From contig JBJEOA010000004.1 in the NCBI GenBank assembly GCA_051880475.1, forward strand, positions 62,001 to 126,000: a stretch of DNA of 64,000 nt. The letters run 5' to 3'. This document shows positions 60,888 to 64,000 of the stretch, piece after piece. The notes under the pieces are model-generated. The model was not told the origin of the DNA and searched no databases. It worked only from the letters and a program-made list of their open reading frames with translations. How positions within the stretch are numbered: position 1 is the stretch's first letter; each line of letters starts with the position of its first letter. A program made the translations under genes and the position numbers. Source of the stretch: JAUUSJ01 sp051880475 (GTDB lineage Bacteria; Bacillota; Clostridia; Lachnospirales; Lachnospiraceae).

Positions 60888-63193
60888 ACAAAAGCCCTTT
60901 CTATTACTTCTTCCATTGTTCTAACATAAGTAATTTTAATTCCTTCTTTAATCTCATCATCTAAATCTTCGATATTTCTCTTATTTTGTACCGGAACAAG
61001 CACTTCCTGCACACCAGCCATCTTAGCTGCCAATACTTTCTCTCTAAGTCCCCCGATTGGAAGAACTTTTCCGCGAAGGGTAATCTCTCCTGTCATAGCG
61101 ATATCCCCTCTAATTGGCTTTTGTAAAATAGCCGATAACATAGCTGTTGCCATTGTAATACCAGCAGATGGTCCATCCTTTGGCACAGCTCCTTCCGGAA
61201 TATGGATATGAATATCATGATTTTCAAAAAATTCAGGTAAAATTCCATATTTTCCCCCGATAGAACGAATATAACTAATTCCCGCATGGGCAGATTCTTT
61301 CATAATATCTCCAAGCGAACCTGTAAGCTCGAATTTTCCTTTTCCAGGCATAGTATTTACTTCAATACTTAAAATTGCTCCTCCCACACTAGTCCATGCA
61401 AGTCCTTTTACAATTCCAGTCTCGTCCGATAAGTCTATTGAGTCCTCCCCATATGGTTCTAGTCCAAGAATTTCCTTTACTGCATTTTTATCTATAATAA
61501 GCTCTTCCTCTTGCTTATTCTCAAAAATCTTTCTGGCAAGTTTTCTGCATACTTCCCCAATTCTTCTCTCAAGATTTCGAACTCCCGCCTCTTTTGTATA
61601 ATTTCTAATTACCTCATATATAGCATCATCTGTAAATACAATTTTTTCCTTAGAAATTCCATTTTTTTCCTTTTGTTTTTCAATCAAATACTGAACAGCA
61701 ATATGAAACTTCTCATTTTCCGTATAACTACTCACCTCAATTAACTCCATACGATCTAAAAGAGGTTTTGGAATCGTAGTCGCATCATTTGCAGTTGCGA
61801 TAAATAATACTTCACTAAGGTCAATTGGAAGTTCCGCATAATGGTCTCTAAAGGCAATATTTTGCTCCCCATCTAATACTTCTAACATGGCAGAAGCCGG
61901 GTCTCCCTTATAATCACTACTCATTTTATCAATTTCATCTAATAAAATAAGTGGATTTTTTACTTTTACTTGCTTAATCGCCTCCACAATCCTTCCAGGC
62001 ATTGCCCCAATATAAGTTTTTCTGTGACCACGAATTTCTGCCTCATCTCTAATTCCTCCAAGAGAAATTCTCGCATATTTTTTATTCAAAGCTTTTGCAA
62101 CGGACTGAGCAATTGATGTTTTTCCAGTACCTGGAGGACCAACAAGACATAAAATCGGAGCATCTGCTTTTTTCGTCATACTACGGACAACCAAATACTC
62201 AATGATTCTCTCTTTTACCTTTTTTAATCCATAATGCTCTGCCTCCAAAATAGAAATCGCCTTTTTCATATCTTTATTATCTCTCGATGCTCTATTCCAC
62301 GGCATATCCAAGACAAATTCAATATACTCTCGAATTACATTGCTCTCTCCAGTTGTGTTTGGCGTAATCTTAAATCTCTTAATCTCTTTATCTAATTTAT
62401 CGAGTACTTCCTTAGGAGCCTTTAATTTTGCTGCACGTTCTCTCATATCATCTGCCTCGTCAGCAATATTTTCCTCGCCAAGTTCAGCTCGAATCGCTTT
62501 TATCTGCTCTCTTAAAATATAATCCCTCTGATTTTTGTCAATCGCAGCTTTTACTTTTTGTTGAATTTCTCTTTGGATTTTGAAAATCTCAATTCCCTTC
62601 TTCATAATAACCAATAATTTTTCACAGCGCAAGGTGATGTCTATCTCCTCTAACACTTCCTGCTTTTCCTCCAATTTAAAAGGCAAATTAGAGGCAATCT
62701 TATCGATTAATACTTTCAGTTTATTGGTCGACATCATATCTTCAAATAATTCATCACTCATATGTAAATTATCTTTTACATACAATTCCAACACGTCTCT
62801 CACAGTTTTAATAAGTGCTTCTTCCTCTAGTGAATCGACATCCTTAGTCTCCTCAAGCGACAAAATTTCTCCTCGGAAAGAAGGTTCCGTCTCATACATC
62901 TCCTGTAAAGAACCTCTACTCCTTCCCTCCGCCAAGACACGAATAACTCCTTTTGGCATTTTCACGATTTGCTTAATCAATGCAATGGTTCCAATTTGGT
63001 ATAAATCTTTTTCCGTTGGATTTTCTATCTCAGCATTTCTTTGAGAAACTAAAAAAATTTCTTGACTATTGCTCATCGCCTCTTCTAAAGCGATAATCGA
63101 CTTTTTCCTCGAAACATCAAAATATATTATGGTATAAGGAAATACGGTTTTTCCTCGTAACGCCAGTATCGGCATTGTCCTTGTATACTCCAT
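60875..63193 (-). CDS. lon: ATP-dependent protease Lon
   Basis: The 772-residue protein has the Lon N-terminal domain (TMPILALRGKTVFPYT), the AAA+ motor with VGPPGTGKTS and LILLDEIDKM, and the protease domain with the Ser-Lys pair in VPKDGPSAGITMATA and GLREKVLAAKMAG. It degrades damaged and regulatory proteins. The ATG at 63193 has GAGAGGAAAT upstream. The order clpX-lon-engB is conserved in Firmicutes. A double palindrome lies just upstream. Confidence 0.96.
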   Translation of the reverse strand: MEYTRTMPILALRGKTVFPYTIIYFDVSRKKSIIALEEAMSNSQEIFLVSQRNAEIENPTEKDLYQIGTIALIKQIVKMPKGVIRVLAEGRSRGSLQEMYETEPSFRGEILSLEETKDVDSLEEEALIKTVRDVLELYVKDNLHMSDELFEDMMSTNKLKVLIDKIASNLPFKLEEKQEVLEEIDITLRCEKLLVIMKKGIEIFKIQREIQQKVKAAIDKNQRDYILREQIKAIRAELGEENIADEADDMRERAAKLKAPKEVLDKLDKEIKRFKITPNTTGESNVIREYIEFVLDMPWNRASRDNKDMKKAISILEAEHYGLKKVKERIIEYLVVRSMTKKADAPILCLVGPPGTGKTSIAQSVAKALNKKYARISLGGIRDEAEIRGHRKTYIGAMPGRIVEAIKQVKVKNPLILLDEIDKMSSDYKGDPASAMLEVLDGEQNIAFRDHYAELPIDLSEVLFIATANDATTIPKPLLDRMELIEVSSYTENEKFHIAVQYLIEKQKEKNGISKEKIVFTDDAIYEVIRNYTKEAGVRNLERRIGEVCRKLARKIFENKQEEELIIDKNAVKEILGLEPYGEDSIDLSDETGIVKGLAWTSVGGAILSIEVNTMPGKGKFELTGSLGDIMKESAHAGISYIRSIGGKYGILPEFFENHDIHIHIPEGAVPKDGPSAGITMATAMLSAILQKPIRGDIAMTGEITLRGKVLPIGGLREKVLAAKMAGVQEVLVPVQNKRNIEDLDDEIKEGIKITYVRTMEEVIERAFVCIQ

Positions 63194-63242
63194 TTTATTT
63201 CCTCTCACTTTCTATACTAAACTTTTATATCTGGATTACAGA

Positions 63243-63288
63243 CATTTATGCATAATCACTATATTTGTTTAATGATTATGCATAAATG
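63243..63288. promoter_or_regulatory. Double palindrome upstream of lon
   Basis: CATTTATGCATAATCA (63243-63258) and TGATTATGCATAAATG (63273-63288) are exact reverse complements. Each arm contains the 10-bp palindrome TTATGCATAA (63246-63255 and 63276-63285), with centres 30 bp apart, three helical turns. It lies 50-95 bases upstream of the lon start. Confidence 0.6.
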
Positions 63289-63315
63289 GCTTACCCAATT
63301 TCCATTGAGTAAGCC
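63288..63315 (-). terminator. Possible terminator of clpX
   Basis: GGCTTAC pairs with GTAAGCC, extended by CAA/TTG pairs in the minus-strand RNA, 14 bases after the clpX stop. No U-run follows, so termination may be weak. Confidence 0.45.
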
Positions 63316-63328
63316 TAATATATTTTTC

Positions 63329-64000
63329 CTATGCAATTTCATTGCCATTTTTCTTTGGAATTCTCTTAGACATTGATTTTTTCGCCTTTAGTTTATCAGT
63401 AAAAGTAATAATCGGATTTGCATCCTCCTCAACTACTTCTCTCGTAATGGTACAACTTTCTATATTCTCACTCGAAGGAATCTCGTACATCAAATCCATG
63501 ACAATTGACTCCATAATAGAGCGAAGTCCTCTTGCACCAGTGTTTCTCTCAATCGCTTTTTTAGCAATGCTAACTAACGCATCTTGGTCAAACTCAAGTT
63601 TTACACCGTCAAGTTCAAATAATTTCTTATACTGCTTTACAATCGCACTCTTTGGCTCTGTCAATATTCTCACCAATGCATCTTCGTCTAATAAATCTAA
63701 AGATACTGTGACTGGAACACGACCGATAAACTCTGGAATTAAGCCAAATTTCACAAAATCTTGTGGAAGAGCCTCTCTCAATAATTCTCCCACATCTTTT
63801 TTGCTCTTTTCATTCATCTCGGCATTGAAACCAATAGCCTTTTTCCCTGTTCTACTCTCTATAATCTTTTCCAAACCATCAAAAGCACCACCACAAATAA
63901 ATAAAATATTTGTTGTGTCAATCTGAATGAACTCTTGATGCGGATGCTTTCTTCCACCTTGTGGTGGCACAGAAGCAACCGTTCCCTCCAAAATCTTTAA
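63329..64000 (-). CDS. clpX: ClpX, C-terminal part (canonical copy)
   Basis: The frame is open to the right edge and encodes the last 223 residues of ClpX: LKILEGTVASVPPQ, the RKH loop in GGRKHPHQEFIQID, NILFICGGAF, the ClpP-docking IGF in GKKAIGFNAEM, GRVPVTVSLD and GARGLRSIMESIV. The N-terminal zinc domain and Walker motifs lie outside the window. With lon and engB downstream this is the standard locus, so it is the housekeeping copy beside the divergent one at 45533-46960. Confidence 0.94.
   Translation of the reverse strand, partial: LKILEGTVASVPPQGGRKHPHQEFIQIDTTNILFICGGAFDGLEKIIESRTGKKAIGFNAEMNEKSKKDVGELLREALPQDFVKFGLIPEFIGRVPVTVSLDLLDEDALVRILTEPKSAIVKQYKKLFELDGVKLEFDQDALVSIAKKAIERNTGARGLRSIMESIVMDLMYEIPSSENIESCTITREVVEEDANPIITFTDKLKAKKSMSKRIPKKNGNEIA

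Noticed and set aside
1..64000. CRISPR array, prophage or insertion sequence
   Set aside because: I found no regularly spaced repeats between genes, no transposase or integrase motifs, and no phage structural genes. The regular repeats at 1-760 and 5551-5715 are within coding regions.

Overview
The window is AT-rich chromosomal DNA from a strictly anaerobic, fermentative Firmicute, most likely a member of the Lachnospiraceae or a close clostridial relative. The evidence is the low GC content, two [FeFe] hydrogenases of different groups, a GlgC/GlgD pair, a fused SecDF, DUF4364 and TIGR04086 proteins, class III fructose-bisphosphatase, and the gene orders rho-rpmE-DUF1385-prmC-prfA and clpX-lon-engB. 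I cannot fix the genus. Gene density is high, most genes end in strong AT-flanked hairpins, and I see no phage, insertion sequence, CRISPR array or rRNA. There is one tRNA gene.

Layout: 1-4.7 kb holds a probable efflux or surface module (a Leu-x-x-Gly repeat protein cut by the window edge, an MMPL/RND transporter, and a divergent TetR regulator with a dyad over its promoter). 4.8-9.0 kb holds apt, a CmpB-like membrane protein with a 33-bp tandem repeat, a Cof-type phosphatase and recJ. 9.1-12.1 kb holds secDF and a TIGR04086 membrane protein. A gene desert of about 630 bp follows. 12.8-18.5 kb is a complete mannitol regulon: mtlD, a three-domain mtlA and the divergent activator mtlR, with inverted repeats between them. 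18.6-27 kb holds clpB, tRNA-Leu, a two-domain PPK2 kinase, a ybaK deacylase and small hydrolases. 27-31.7 kb holds an [FeFe] hydrogenase operon with a NuoF/GltD-like fusion partner and a divergent DtxR-type regulator. 31.8-37.1 kb holds a PAP2 phosphatase, an XRE regulator, glgCD and a CBS-domain membrane protein. 37.2-49.9 kb holds a group B [FeFe] hydrogenase, DUF389, envelope enzymes, an Asn-rich lipoprotein, fbp, a second divergent clpX, a MocR regulator and a D,D-carboxypeptidase. 50-57.3 kb holds two aminotransferases and the translation-termination and transcription-termination cluster. 57.6-64 kb holds malic enzyme, a radical SAM protein, DUF4364, engB, lon and the 3' part of the canonical clpX.

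The genes describe an organism that takes up mannitol by PTS, stores glycogen, ferments through malic enzyme and hydrogenases, and invests in protein quality control (ClpB, Lon, two ClpX proteins). The points most worth a second look are: the ClpX paralog that has lost the RKH pore loop but kept the ClpP-docking IGF loop; twin 10-bp palindromes 30 bp apart upstream of lon; a dispersed intergenic element found upstream of secDF and dacF and perhaps beside mtlD; a second small hairpin family with a compensatory base change; the hydrogenase leaders with palindromes at the expected start sites; and a terminator hairpin that encodes the C-termini of two convergent genes. No complete new multi-gene system can be claimed from the sequence alone.
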